Positions 48,060 through 58,248 of a DNA stretch of 64,000 nucleotides are shown piece by piece. The translations under genes were made by a program, and so were the position numbers. How positions within the stretch are numbered: the stretch's first letter is position 1; each line of letters opens with the position of its first letter. The stretch is from Cohnella ginsengisoli (GTDB lineage Bacteria; Bacillota; Bacilli; Paenibacillales; Paenibacillaceae). Location of the stretch: assembly GCF_029525555.1 (NCBI RefSeq), contig NZ_JAPDHZ010000004.1, positions 434,001 through 498,000 on the forward strand, written 5' to 3'. The notes beneath the pieces were generated by a model. It was not told the origin of the DNA and did no database searches. It saw nothing but the letters and a program-made list of their open reading frames with translations.

Positions 48060-49823
48060 AGCGAACATTCCGCTCTCGGCTGTTGGCCAGCTACATATTC
48101 CTGATCGCGGTCCCGCTTATCGTGCTGGGGACGCTTTTTTTATCGCACCGGCTTGCAAGTCGTGACCGAACAAGCGCAGAAGAACGTTTACGAGATCGTG
48201 AAGAAAAATAACGAGATCATGGACAACAAGCTGCGGATTATCGACCAGAACAGCGCGGCCTTGTTCGTAGACAAGGATTTGTTCGGGGTGTTCAACCGCT
48301 TGAATCCGGGCAACAAAGCGGACCTGCTCTCCGCCGATCGCCAAGTGTCCGACGCTTTACGAAGATATTTCTCGCAGGTGGACGACGTGTACGCCTACCA
48401 GCTGTGGACGTCTTATTTTACGTTCGGCCAGCCGCTGCCCCAAGGCGACCCGACGCGTTCGGCGATTTACCGCGCGGCGGAGAAGGCAGCGGGCAAGATG
48501 GTGTGGTATCCCACCTACGACTTCACGGAGATGTTCGATCAATCGTATCTGGAGAAGGGGGCGATCGACTTCCGCTATTTATTTACCGCGACGCGACTGC
48601 TCGATTTCTCCTATTTAAACAATACGACCCTGGAGAAGCTGAATCCGGGCATCGAGCGCCCCGTGCTCACGATCAGCTTCAAAGCGGACACGCTGACCTC
48701 CCTGTACGAGAAAAGCATTCCCGAAGGCTCCCGTTACTTGGTGCTGGCTCCGGATAATCGCATCGTGGCCGGCAGCGAGAAAGGCAAAATTGCGCAAGTC
48801 TATTCGGACGATTGGGTGGATCAGGTTCAACGGACGGGAAGCGGCACGCGAAGAATCAAGATCGACGGCGTCAATACGATCGTCTGCTTCGATCGCTCGC
48901 AAGTGACCGGATGGATGTCGATCGTCATGACGCCCGAGTCCGCTCTCGCCGGCAATCTCATTCCGCTCATCCGCGGCTCTACCACGCTTCTGGCCGTCAT
49001 GCTGGGAATCGTCGCGCTTATATTCGCTTATTTTATCTCGGGAAAAATCACGAATCCGATCAAGAAGCTGCTCGGCGCGATGAGGTCCGTGGGCGAAGGA
49101 GACTTCCAGACGCAGGTCGTCGTCAGCACGAACGACGAATTCGGGATCCTGCTCCAGCGATTCAATCGGATGAACGACCGGATTCGGCTGCTGGTCTCGG
49201 AAAATTACGAGATCAAATTAAAGGAGCAGGAAGCGGAGATCCAGGCGCTGAACATGCAGATGAATCCGCATTTTCTATACAATACGTTAAACGTCATGAA
49301 CTGGACGGCCATCGAGAACGGCCAGAAGGAATTAAGCAAAATGCTCGTCTGCTTGTCCAACATGCTCCACTATACGTCGCGGAAGGATTGGGGAGCCGTT
49401 CATTTATCCGAGGAAATGGAATGGATGAAAAACTACTTCTACATCATGTCCGTCCGCTTCGAAGAGAAATTCGCGGTCAGCTACGAGATCGATGCGAGGC
49501 TGTACGACTACAAGCTGCCGAGGCTTCTTTTCCAGCCGTTCGTGGAGAATGCCATCCTGCACGGGTTCGATCAGACGGAAGCGGGAGGCCTGATTCGCAT
49601 ACGCGGCTGGATCGAGGAAGGGACCCGGTACTTTGAAGTCGCGGACAACGGGAAGGGCATGAGCGGCGACACGGTTCACGCGATTTTATACCGGGAATCG
49701 TCGTCGATTGGCATTAAGAACACGATTGCCCGGATCCGGATGACCTACGGCGAAGCGTACGGCGTCGTCATCTCCTCCGCGATCGGCGACGGAACGAAGG
49801 TGACGATCACGCTTCCGGCGTAA
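48056..49823 (+). CDS. YesM-type sensor histidine kinase (second locus), one frameshift
   Basis: A 588-residue (corrected) kinase: MKRTFRSRLLASYIFLIAVPLIVLG at the N-terminus, extracellular dCache-like sensor, second membrane segment (STTLLAVMLGIVALIFAYFIS), HAMP, and His_kinase with MQMNPHFLYNTLNVMNW (phospho-His) and FQPFVENAILHGF, DNGKGM. The frame breaks in T7 at 48135-48141, inside the first membrane segment (LGTLF then YRTGLQVVTEQ); one T fewer restores it. Overlaps the preceding regulator gene. Confidence 0.88.
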
Positions 49824-49852
49824 ACAGCCAATAGAAGTCCACCATTCCAAAT

Positions 49853-49895
49853 TGGCTCGGGTTATGTAAGCGCTATACACCGTTTTATAATGAGA
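49853..49895 (+). promoter_or_regulatory. Possible promoter and CRE-like site before the second solute-binding gene
   Basis: TATAAT at 49886-49891 is a good -10. Just upstream ATGTAAGCGCTATACA (49864-49879) resembles a CRE with one extra base. No consensus -35 is seen, as expected for an activator-dependent promoter controlled by the YesN-type protein. Tentative. Confidence 0.4.
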
Positions 49896-49952
49896 ACATC
49901 ATAGACTGCAGCTATGAATTCAATGGGGTTGTCATCGAAAGGGGAACGGTAG

Positions 49953-51404
49953 ATGTCACGGCAAAAGAAATCCGTCTCGATTGTGATCGCGCTGCTTATC
50001 GCACTGGTTGGGATTCTGTCCGCGTGTACGAAGTCCGACTCCGGCTCCGGAAACTCTGGAGGCTCCGGAAGCGGCAATTCCGCTTCTCCCGCCAATGCGG
50101 CAAGCTCGGCTTCGGCCGGCGAAGACCAATCGAACGAACCCGTTACGCTTCGCATGACGGTATGGGGAGCGCCCGAGGAAGTGGCGGCCTACAAGGTGGC
50201 CATCGACAAATTCGAGAAAAAATATCCGAATATCACGGTTAAACTGCAGCACATCCCCACCGACTACGACACCAAACTCACGACCATGGTAGCGGGCAAC
50301 GACGAGCCGGATATCGCGCAGATGGAATCCGCCAGCATCGCCTACCCGCTGGCCGAGCAAGGCAAGTTCTACAATCTGGAGGATTTCCTCTCGTCCGATC
50401 CGGCGTTCAAGAAAGAAGAGCTGGTCCCGAATATTACGTATTCGCTCGAACCGGGCAATGTCATCGGCCTGGGCCCGGGACCGGAGACGTTCGGCCTTTT
50501 CTATAACGAAGATATTTTCAAAGACGCAGGCTTAACGCCTCCGCCGGCCAAAGCAGCGGAAGCATGGACCTGGGACGAATTCGTCGACGTCGCCAAGAAG
50601 CTGACGATCGACGCCAAGGGAAGGAATGCCGCCGATCCCGCCTTCGATCCCAAAAATATTAAGCAGTATGGCGTTAACATCGGAACGTGGTGGGGCAATT
50701 ACAGCAACTTCATCTATTCCAACGGCGGGGACTTCGTCTCCGAGAACGGGAAGACCTTCGCGCTGAATCAGCCGGCCGCGGTAGAGGCCATTCAGCAATT
50801 GGCGGACTTGATCAATGTCTATCATGTCGCGCCTTCCCCGGTTCAAGCGAAGAACATACCGGCCACCAATATCGCGCTCCAGACGAAAAAAGTGGCCATG
50901 GCCATCGACGGGCAATGGTCGACCGCAGGCTTGGCCCAATCGAAGTTCCACTTCAACGTGGGCGTGCTGCCGACGTTGAAGCAGCCGATGACGACCGTCG
51001 TCTCCGGGATGTTCTCCATGTTCAAATCGACCAAGCATCCCAAAGAAGCCTGGGCGCTCATGAAGGCGCTGCTTGATCCGGACGCGGCGATCGACCTGAT
51101 CACGGCCGGAACTTGGATGCCTGCTTATCGGAGCTGGTATACGGACCCGGCGCTGCTCGCGAAATGGACGGAAAACCTCGATTCCCGGCCTTCGGGCTAT
51201 AAAGATGCGGTCGTAGACGTTCTCTTGAACAGCAGCCACCAAACGCCGACGGGTTACGTGAAGAACTTCAACAAGATCATGGATATCGTGAATCCCGCGC
51301 TGGATAAAGTATGGCTCGGCCAACAAACCGCTCAGCAGGCACTCGATTCCGTCGCAGCCAAGGCGCAAGCCCAGGTTCAGGGCCGACGCGACGTGAAGGA
51401 ATAA
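49953..51404 (+). CDS. Extracellular sugar-binding lipoprotein (family 1)
   Basis: A 483-residue binding protein: signal peptide VSIVIALLIALVGILSAC with lipobox Cys25, Gly/Ser/Asn linker, then VTLRMTVWGAPEEVAAYKVA and PDIAQMESASIAYPLAEQGKF of the family 1 fold. It should deliver the substrate to the two following permeases. GAAAGGGGAACGG precedes the ATG. Confidence 0.92.
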   Translation: MSRQKKSVSIVIALLIALVGILSACTKSDSGSGNSGGSGSGNSASPANAASSASAGEDQSNEPVTLRMTVWGAPEEVAAYKVAIDKFEKKYPNITVKLQHIPTDYDTKLTTMVAGNDEPDIAQMESASIAYPLAEQGKFYNLEDFLSSDPAFKKEELVPNITYSLEPGNVIGLGPGPETFGLFYNEDIFKDAGLTPPPAKAAEAWTWDEFVDVAKKLTIDAKGRNAADPAFDPKNIKQYGVNIGTWWGNYSNFIYSNGGDFVSENGKTFALNQPAAVEAIQQLADLINVYHVAPSPVQAKNIPATNIALQTKKVAMAIDGQWSTAGLAQSKFHFNVGVLPTLKQPMTTVVSGMFSMFKSTKHPKEAWALMKALLDPDAAIDLITAGTWMPAYRSWYTDPALLAKWTENLDSRPSGYKDAVVDVLLNSSHQTPTGYVKNFNKIMDIVNPALDKVWLGQQTAQQALDSVAAKAQAQVQGRRDVKE

Positions 51405-51490
51405 GGGGAGAAGCAAGCGAGCGGGGGAGACGGCGTCTTCGCTGAAGCCGTCGTCTTCCCAATCGGGAAGCATGGAGAACGGAGGTAGGC

Positions 51491-52380
51491 ATGAGAAAAG
51501 GACTGTTCTACGGGCTGCTGTTCACATCGCCGGCCATCCTGGGGTTCATCATCTTCACGTTAGGTCCCATGATCGCCAGCTTGGCGCTCAGCCTGACGGA
51601 TTATAACGTCTTCAAGGCGCACACCTCGTTCGTCGGGTTCGATAACTATGCCCGGCTGTTCTCGGGCAAAGACGATTTGTTCTACCAGTCGCTGGGCATT
51701 ACGTTCTACTTTGTCCTTCTGCGGGTGCCTGCCGTCATTATCATTTCCTTCGTCGTCGCCCTGCTTCTGAATATGAATGTCAAAGGAAGAGCCGTATTCC
51801 GCACGATCATCTACCTGCCCAGCATCGTGCCGGCGGTCGCCTCGGCCATGATCTGGATGTGGCTGCTCAATCCCGATCTGGGCCTGGTCAATTCCGCGCT
51901 CAGCTGGCTGCATCTGCCGACGAGCAATTGGCTGTATTCGGAGAGCAGCGTCATCCCGTCCGTCGTGCTTACCACGCTGTGGGGAATCGGCGGTACGGTC
52001 ATCATTTTTCTGGCGGGTCTGTCGGGCATTCCCAAGCAGTACTACGAGGCGATCGAGGTGGACGGGGGCGGATGGTACAGCAAGCTGCGCCATATTACGC
52101 TGCCGATGGTCACGCCGACGATCTTCTTCAACACCATTATGGCGATCATCGGTTCGTTCCAGGTGTTCAACGAGGCTTATATCTTGACGCAGGGCGGACC
52201 GAATAACCGGAGCTTGTTTTACGTGTTCTACCTCTGGAGAACGGCTTTCCGGGATACCGAGATGGGATATGCGTCCGCGCTGGCCTGGGTGCTGTTCCTC
52301 ATTATCCTGTTTTTTACCTTTATCGTGTTCAGGACCTCGAAGTCCTGGGTGTATTATGAAGGGGGGGGGAGCGCGCGTGA
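51491..52380 (+). CDS. ABC sugar permease (MalF/UgpA type), 3' end blurred by a poly-G run
   Basis: About 295 residues with six membrane segments (MRKGLFYGLLFTSPAILGFI; EAIEVDGGGWYSKLRHITLP is the EAA loop; RTSKSWVYYEGG end). As given, the frame runs through a G9 tract (52361-52369) and on into the next gene's sequence. If the tract were two shorter or one longer, it would close at TGA 52378-52380, giving the family's usual end and a GTGA overlap with the next gene. The apparent fusion to 52882 is therefore not real in my reading. Confidence 0.85.
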
Positions 52381-53208
52381 GGCCATCGAGGCTTGCGCTG
52401 ACATCGGGTTATATCGCCCTTTTCGCGATCTCCGCCCTGTTCATCATCCCGTTCGTGTGGCTGGTGCGAAGCTCGCTCATGGATCTGTCCCAAATCTTCA
52501 CCATGCCGCCGCAGTGGATTCCGAAGCCTTTTCATTGGGACAATTTCCATCGGGCGCTGACGGTGTTGCCGTTCGGCACGTTCTTCGCCAATACGTTCAT
52601 CATCGTGGCCGGCGTGCTTGTCGGCACGGTCGCGACGAGCAGCATCGCGGCGTTCGGATTTTCGCGGATCCGGTGGAAAGGAAGGGACGCCGTATTCGGC
52701 ATCCTCATGTCCAGCATGATGCTGCCGGCGGCCGTCACCCTGATTCCCAGCTTCCTCGGATGGAAGACGATCGGCTTCTACGACACGTATTACCCGCTCG
52801 TCGTGCCGTCTTTTTTCGGCGGCGGCATTTTCAATATCTTCCTGCTCCGTCAATTCTATCTCACCATCCCGAAGGATTTTGACGAGGCGGCGTTCGTGGA
52901 CGGCGCTACTTATTTTCAAATCTACGCCAGAATCATCATGCCGCTTAGCCGTTCCGTGCTGATCGTGGTCTCCTTGTTCAGTTTCCTCGGAACGTGGAAC
53001 GACTTCATGGGACCGCTCATTTATTTAAAAAAGCGACCGGCTCTTCACGCTGGCGCTCGGCCTGCAGATGTTTCAAGGCACCTATAACGCGCAGTGGGAT
53101 CTGCTCATGGCGGCGTCGGCGGCCGTCGTGCTGCCCTGCGTCGTCGTATTCCTGGTGGGACAGCGCTATTTCCTTGAAGGGATTACGCTGACTGGGTTGA
53201 AAGGATGA
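52377..53208 (+). CDS. ABC sugar permease (MalG/UgpE type), one frameshift
   Basis: A 276-residue (corrected) permease beginning at GTG 52377 (VRPSRLALTSGYIALFAISALFIIPFVWLV). EAA loop EAAFVDGATYFQIYARIIMPLSR. The frame breaks in A6 at 53027-53032 (GPLIYLK then SDRLFTLALGLQMFQGTYN), and one A fewer restores the usual ending RYFLEGITLTGLKG at 53208. Partner of the preceding permease. Confidence 0.87.
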
Positions 53209-53218
53209 AGCCCCGTTG

Positions 53219-55117
53219 ATGAATTGGCAGAGCGTTCCCTTTACGAAGGTAAAAATCGACGATGCATGCTGGCGTCCGCGTCTCGACATCCTGAGCCGAG
53301 TCACGATCAAGGCCTGTCTCGACCAATGCGAGAAAACCGGGCGCATCGCCAACTTCGCCAAGGCCGCCGGCCTGATGGAGGGCGAATTCGAAGGGATCTA
53401 CTTCAACGACTCCGATGTGTACAAGGTGCTGGAGGGCGCGGCCTATCTGCTGATGTCGAATCGGGATCCCGCGTTGGAAGCGGAAATCGACCGAATCATC
53501 GAGCTCATCGCCGGCGCTCAGGAGCCGGACGGCTATCTGTGCACCTACTTTACGTTGGTCGCGCCCGTGCGCAAGTGGACGGATATGGAAAAGCACGAAA
53601 TGTACAACGGCGGGCATCTGATCGAAGCGGCGGTCGCTTATTTCGAAGCGACGGGCAAGCGCAAGCTGCTCGATGTCGCCTGCCGGTTGGCCGACCACTA
53701 CGATCGCCTGTTCGGCCCCGGCAAGCGCCATTGGGTCGAAGGGCATGAGGAGATCGAGCTGGCGCTCGTCAAGCTGTACCGCGCGACCGGGGAGGCGCGT
53801 TACTGGAAGCTCGCCCTGTGGCTGCTGGAGGAGCGCGGCCGCGGCCATGGCCAAGGCGAGATCTGGGACAAGGAAGAATGGGGACCGGCGTATTGTCAGG
53901 ACGACGTTCCGGTTCGGGACATCGAGAAGGTGACCGGGCACGCCGTGCGCGCCATGTATCTCTATTCGGCCATGGCGGACGTCGTGCTGGCTTCCGGCGA
54001 TTCCGCCTACGTCGATGCCTTGCATCGCGTATGGGCGCATACGGTGGAACGCAATATGTACGTGACGGGAGGAATCGGGCCTTCGCGGCATAATGAAGGC
54101 TTTACCCGCGATTACGATCTTCCGAACGAGACGGCCTATTGCGAGACTTGCGCCGCGATCGCCATGGCATTCTGGAACCATCGGATGAATCTGCTGTTCG
54201 GCGATGCCAAGTATGCCGATGTGGTGGAGCGGGAAATATACAACGGCGCTTTAACAGGGATATCGCTGTCCGGCGACAAGTTTTTCTACGTCAATCCGCT
54301 GGCGTCGGATGGCGGCCACCATCGCGTGGAATGGTTCGGCACGTCCTGCTGCCCTACCAATCTGGTACGATATTTGCCTTCCATCGGCCAGTACGCGTAT
54401 GCGAGAACGGACGAGGGGCTCGCCGTCAATCAGTACATGAATGGCGAAGCGGAATTCGAGGTCGCAGGCCAGCTTCGCGTCAAGCTGAAGCAAACGACGA
54501 ATTACCCGTGGGACGGCAGGATCGAGCTTGAAGTGGATCCCGAACGGACGAGCAAATTCGTCATACGATTGCGTGTACCCGGATGGTGCAGGGGCTATAG
54601 GCTGATGATAGGCGGCAGGAGTCTCTCGGGTGCAGAAGCGCTGACGGACCGGGGATACCTTGTGCTGGACCGCGAATGGTCGCAGGGGGATTCCGTCGCG
54701 CTTGAACTGGATATGCCTGTGGCGATCGTGCGCGCAAGGGCGGAGGTCGAAGCCGATCGCGGCCGAATCGCCGTTCAGCGCGGCCCCGTCGTTTATTGCG
54801 CGGAGCAAGCCGACAATCCGGATTTGACCTACGACGCCTTCGCCCTCTCCGCCAATGAACCGTTCCATGCCAGTTATCGTTCTGATCTGCTTGGCGGCGT
54901 AACCGTTCTGACCGTCCAAGAAGAGACGGGAAGACCGTGCGTTCTTATTCCTTACTACGCCTGGGATAACCGCGGGGGGAGGATTTATGCAGGTGTGGAT
55001 TCGCGAAGCGAGAAATCAGAATCTCTATTTCTATTAGCGGAATGCGTTGTACCCACTGGGCCAGGCTTGATTCGGCGTGACGATCTTGGGACGAAAGAGC
55101 GGCGCGGCGAAGTATAA
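53219..55117 (+). CDS. Beta-L-arabinofuranosidase, glycoside hydrolase family 127
   Basis: A 632-residue enzyme (MNWQSVPFTKVKIDDACWRP, GIYFNDSDVYKVLEGAAYLL). The GH127 zinc-thiolate site is recognisable: NETAYCETCAAIA (Glu and Cys) and GTSCCPTNLVR (two Cys; one is the proposed nucleophile). GH127 enzymes release beta-arabinofuranose from arabinan- or extensin-type glycans. No signal peptide, so it acts on imported oligosaccharides. Last gene of the second locus; it defines the likely substrate. Confidence 0.9.
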   Translation: MNWQSVPFTKVKIDDACWRPRLDILSRVTIKACLDQCEKTGRIANFAKAAGLMEGEFEGIYFNDSDVYKVLEGAAYLLMSNRDPALEAEIDRIIELIAGAQEPDGYLCTYFTLVAPVRKWTDMEKHEMYNGGHLIEAAVAYFEATGKRKLLDVACRLADHYDRLFGPGKRHWVEGHEEIELALVKLYRATGEARYWKLALWLLEERGRGHGQGEIWDKEEWGPAYCQDDVPVRDIEKVTGHAVRAMYLYSAMADVVLASGDSAYVDALHRVWAHTVERNMYVTGGIGPSRHNEGFTRDYDLPNETAYCETCAAIAMAFWNHRMNLLFGDAKYADVVEREIYNGALTGISLSGDKFFYVNPLASDGGHHRVEWFGTSCCPTNLVRYLPSIGQYAYARTDEGLAVNQYMNGEAEFEVAGQLRVKLKQTTNYPWDGRIELEVDPERTSKFVIRLRVPGWCRGYRLMIGGRSLSGAEALTDRGYLVLDREWSQGDSVALELDMPVAIVRARAEVEADRGRIAVQRGPVVYCAEQADNPDLTYDAFALSANEPFHASYRSDLLGGVTVLTVQEETGRPCVLIPYYAWDNRGGRIYAGVDSRSEKSESLFLLAECVVPTGPGLIRRDDLGTKERRGEV

Positions 55118-55152
55118 TTCAATAAGCAGTATAGGGCTACTAGGTCGTAACC

Positions 55153-55183
55153 CAGCCTCGATCAGCATTGATCGAGGCTGTTT
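55153..55183 (+). terminator. Terminator-like hairpin after the GH127 gene
   Basis: AGCCTCGATCA pairs perfectly with TGATCGAGGCT around GCAT, followed by GTTTG. It shares 16 bases with the hairpin at 46181. Confidence 0.75.
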
Positions 55184-55790
55184 GCGTCGAAAAAATGGAA
55201 TCCGCCTTCTTTATCAAGTTGTGCTTTTTCGAACTACGTGGGCTTTAGAGAAAAGGTCCATGAACAGGGAAGTCACGAGCAATAGTCGGGGCCGTGGCGA
55301 GATGGACATTCATGCCTACCGTCCGGACATCGTGGTTGAAGAGCTGCTTAAGCTGGCGAACGGTTGACGCGAGCTTCCAAAAAGCGAAGGTCAATTTAAA
55401 TGGATCCGCCGCGATCGCGATCGTCGGCGTAAGCAATTAATGCTTGCTGCAACCGGGTCGGCCATGCTCGCAGCCGTCATACTGAATTTCAGCGAGCCGA
55501 CGCGAAGCAGCGTTAAAGGGTGTACATCGAGGGCGGCGTATTGCCGGATAACCCTCGTTCTCCTCAATGATAGGTAAATATTAATTACACAATTCTTTTC
55601 GATCTTAAATAAATATCGCATTGAACCTATATTCTTAACCCCGTATAATATGGAGATGGGAATTAATTCTACAAAGGCGCTAGCACGCACTTTTAGAATA
55701 AACACTTGAACCGTCTATCGCTCCAAAGATGAAGGAGCGCGGTATTCGTACAAATGGAATATCCAATACATAGCAGGGGGAGGGGAACAG
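55184..55790. other. About 600-bp gap with possible gene debris
   Basis: Short fragments read as protein-like, such as MDIHAYRPDIVVEELLKLANG (55302-55367) and, further on, LMLAATGSAMLAAVILNF (near 55440), but stops intervene and no start site fits. I do not call a gene. The last 120 bases are AT-rich and probably carry the promoter of the following receiver gene. Confidence 0.4.
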
Positions 55791-56213
55791 GTGGAAAGGG
55801 ATTCTTTCGAGAACATTCTGTTCGTCGGCGGCCAATCGGAGCATTCGCGTGCGATCGAAGCCGCTCTCGACGGGGCATCGTACCGTTTCGTCCGCGCACG
55901 CTCCTGGACCGAAGCGCTGCGTTGTTTGCTGCGCGAGGAGATCGCCGTCATCCTGATTGACGTTCAAATGTCCGGGATGAATGGCGGCGAGGCGGCCGAC
56001 CATATGAAGTCACATAGCAGCCTTGAACATATTCCGGTCGTCTTCATCTCGGGAACCGCGGATGCCGGCGGTTTTGCGACAGGCTGCTCCTTGGGCGCCA
56101 TCGATTTTTTCATGAAGCCGATCATTCCGAAGGAGCTCAAACCCAGGATTCAGGGCTTGATATGTCTGCACGATGCCCGGAAAAAAGGAGCGCGGTGGAG
56201 CTTGAGCGCATGA
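55791..56213 (+). CDS. Single-domain response regulator
   Basis: A 140-residue receiver: ILFVGGQSEHSRAIEAAL (first acidic pocket atypical), phospho-Asp in VILIDVQMSGMNGGEA, VFISGTAD and FFMKPIIPKEL with the conserved Lys. GTG start behind GGGGGAGGGG. The ATGA overlap with the kinase gene at 56210 indicates coupling. The usual DD pair near the N-terminus is replaced by GGQ, which may weaken Mg binding. Confidence 0.8.
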   Translation: MERDSFENILFVGGQSEHSRAIEAALDGASYRFVRARSWTEALRCLLREEIAVILIDVQMSGMNGGEAADHMKSHSSLEHIPVVFISGTADAGGFATGCSLGAIDFFMKPIIPKELKPRIQGLICLHDARKKGARWSLSA

Positions 56214-57342
56214 ACCGGCTGCGCGCGCGCGAGGGGGAGCGGCCTGCGAAGCCAGAATCGCAGGCACGCGTCGTGACGGATACCTCGATCGATGCCATGC
56301 TGGTGCTCGATGCGTCGGGCGTCATTCTCGAAGCGAATCCCGCTTCAGCGCGCATGTTCGGGTACGACAAAGGGGAACTGAACGGCCTGAATGTATCGCT
56401 GCTCCTCCCCTCCGCCGTCGGCGCGGACGAACCTTTGGCTCCTCCGTTCGGCAAGCTGTTGGGGGTAGAGTCGCGTCGCAAGAACGGCACATCCTTTCCG
56501 GCTGAGATCCATTGGGGCAGCGACGCGGACCAATCCGGGCTGCTGGCCTGCACCGTGCGGGATATAACGAGCCGCAAACAAGCGGAGCGGTCGTTGATCG
56601 AGGCGAAGGAAGCGGCCGAGCGTACTTCCCGGGCGAGAATGGAATTTTTAACGTATATGAGCCACGAGGTGCGCACGCCGCTGAACGGCGTCATCGGCGT
56701 GCTCGATCTGCTGCGGGAATCCGGTCTGACGTCCGAACAATCCGAGCTGGCCGAGGTCATGGCTAATAACGGGGATATGCTTATGCAAATCGTCAACGAC
56801 GTCCTGGATTTGTCCCGCATCGAAGCCGGCCGAATGGAGCTGGAACAAGAGCTCTTTTTGCTGGGGGGACTGTCTGGCTCAGGTCGGGAAGCTGTTCACG
56901 GCCCCAATACGAGAAAAACGGCTCGCCTATACGGTTGCCGTCGAGCCTGACGTTCCCAAGCTTCTTCGAGGGGACCGGAATCGTCTGCAGCAAATTCTCA
57001 TCAATTTGATCGGCAATGCGGTAAAATTCACGGAGAAGGGCGGCATCGGCATCCGGGTGGGCCTGCTCGAAGAGACCGACGACCGGATCGCGCTCGAGTT
57101 CGTCGTGAAGGATACCGGCATCGGCATTCCTGCAAGCGAGATCGATCGGCTGTTTTTGCCGTTCTCGCAAGCGGACGTCTCGACCCCCCCGCAAGTACGG
57201 CGGCAGCGGATTAGGGCTGTCGATCTGCAAAACGTTGTGCGAGCTCATGGAAGGAAGCATCCGCGTAGAACCGTCCGGCGAACCCGGCACGGTTTTCGTT
57301 TTTTCGGTGCGGGTCGGCAAGCACGATTCAAAGGTCTCGTAG
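56210..57342 (+). CDS. PAS-domain sensor histidine kinase, two frameshifts
   Basis: A 376-residue (corrected) cytoplasmic kinase: PAS domain (SIDAMLVLDASGVILEANPASARMFGY), PAC, coiled coil, HisKA with FLTYMSHEVRTPLNGVIGVLDLL (phospho-His), and HATPase (NLIGNAVKFTEKGG, DTGIGIP, then KYGGSGLGLSICKTL). The frame breaks in G6 at 56863-56868 and in C7 at 57184-57190; removing one base at each restores all motifs to a stop at 57340-57342. No membrane segments. With the preceding receiver it forms a cytoplasmic pair lacking a DNA-binding output here. Confidence 0.85.
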
Positions 57343-57817
57343 AGACCAACGCCGCGGAGAGCATCGTTGTGCCGCGTCGGAACGACGCTCTCACATTTGC
57401 TCCTGATTGATAGAACGACCGCCAAGCCTACGGCCGGCTGACGCTTGCAGATAGAACGCGATGCCCGGACCGCGCGTACGCTTCCGGGCGAGGATTCGGG
57501 GCCGACGTTCCGTGCAACTTCGGCAGGTGAACTTATTGGTTTGTAGACGACGTCCCTAAAAAAGGTTGAATAGCGGCTTTGCGATAAGAAAAAGTGCGCT
57601 CGGAAATAGGTAAATTTTTTATTCAAAGATTAGCGGGCTATACGTATTAGACAACGGCGGACTCCGATTGAATCGTTAATGACGAGATCGATCGGCGCGT
57701 GGCGCCGGTCGCCGCACCTCGGTTTCATCTCGCAGGGGAAAGGTTAATTCTAGAAATAAATACACCAGATTGACCTCGTTCAACCGCTCGCCATTCCTAA
57801 AGAGAGGTGGGATTCAC
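57343..57817. other. About 475-bp gene-free stretch
   Basis: No coding, RNA or clear terminator signal was seen apart from AT-rich sequence near 57600-57660 that may hold a promoter. Confidence 0.4.
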
Positions 57818-58153
57818 GTGGAAGTCCAATGTCTGAAAGTAAAAATCAAGCCGGGAATGACCCAGGAATTTATAGATTTCGTTAAAGATATGCAGGTAAA
57901 CAAAATGGATTTCGTCTACGAGACGATGAGAAGCGAAAATATCGTGGTCGAGTCGATTTTCCTGGAGAAGGGCGAAGAAGCGGATCATATCATTTTCTAT
58001 ACGAGGAGCAATCCTGCCGACGAAGCGATAGAGGAAGGGCCGGATCGCGGCAGCGCGATCCCCGTCGATACGGAATCGATCGAGATGCTTCAGAAAACGT
58101 GGGACAGCGTCCAGTCGCTCGAAGTTCTGTTCGACGCGGGCCGGCTTCCCTGA
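57818..58153 (+). CDS. Small DUF6176 / antibiotic-biosynthesis-monooxygenase-like protein
   Basis: A 111-residue protein (VEVQCLKVKIKPGMTQEFIDFV, then VVESIFLEKGEEADHIIFYTRS) with the ferredoxin-like fold pattern of ABM-like domains; I believe it belongs to DUF6176. GTG 57818 follows AGAGGTGGG. Function unknown. It stands alone between AT-rich gaps. Confidence 0.65.
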   Translation: MEVQCLKVKIKPGMTQEFIDFVKDMQVNKMDFVYETMRSENIVVESIFLEKGEEADHIIFYTRSNPADEAIEEGPDRGSAIPVDTESIEMLQKTWDSVQSLEVLFDAGRLP

Positions 58154-58248
58154 TAGATCGCCGATTCAAAAAGAGGCTGTCCCGCAGTCGCGAAGCCGAC
58201 CGGGGGCAACCTCTTGATATCAGAGCAGTGCGCCGGGTTAAGGCCGGT

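Noticed and set aside
51491..52882. 463-codon permease fusion protein
   Set aside because: The second half after the G9 run is out of frame with the downstream permease and is not protein-like; two normal permeases with a GTGA overlap explain the region better.
55077..55367. 96-codon frame after the GH127 gene
   Set aside because: It overlaps the GH127 end and a terminator hairpin, and has no plausible start site.
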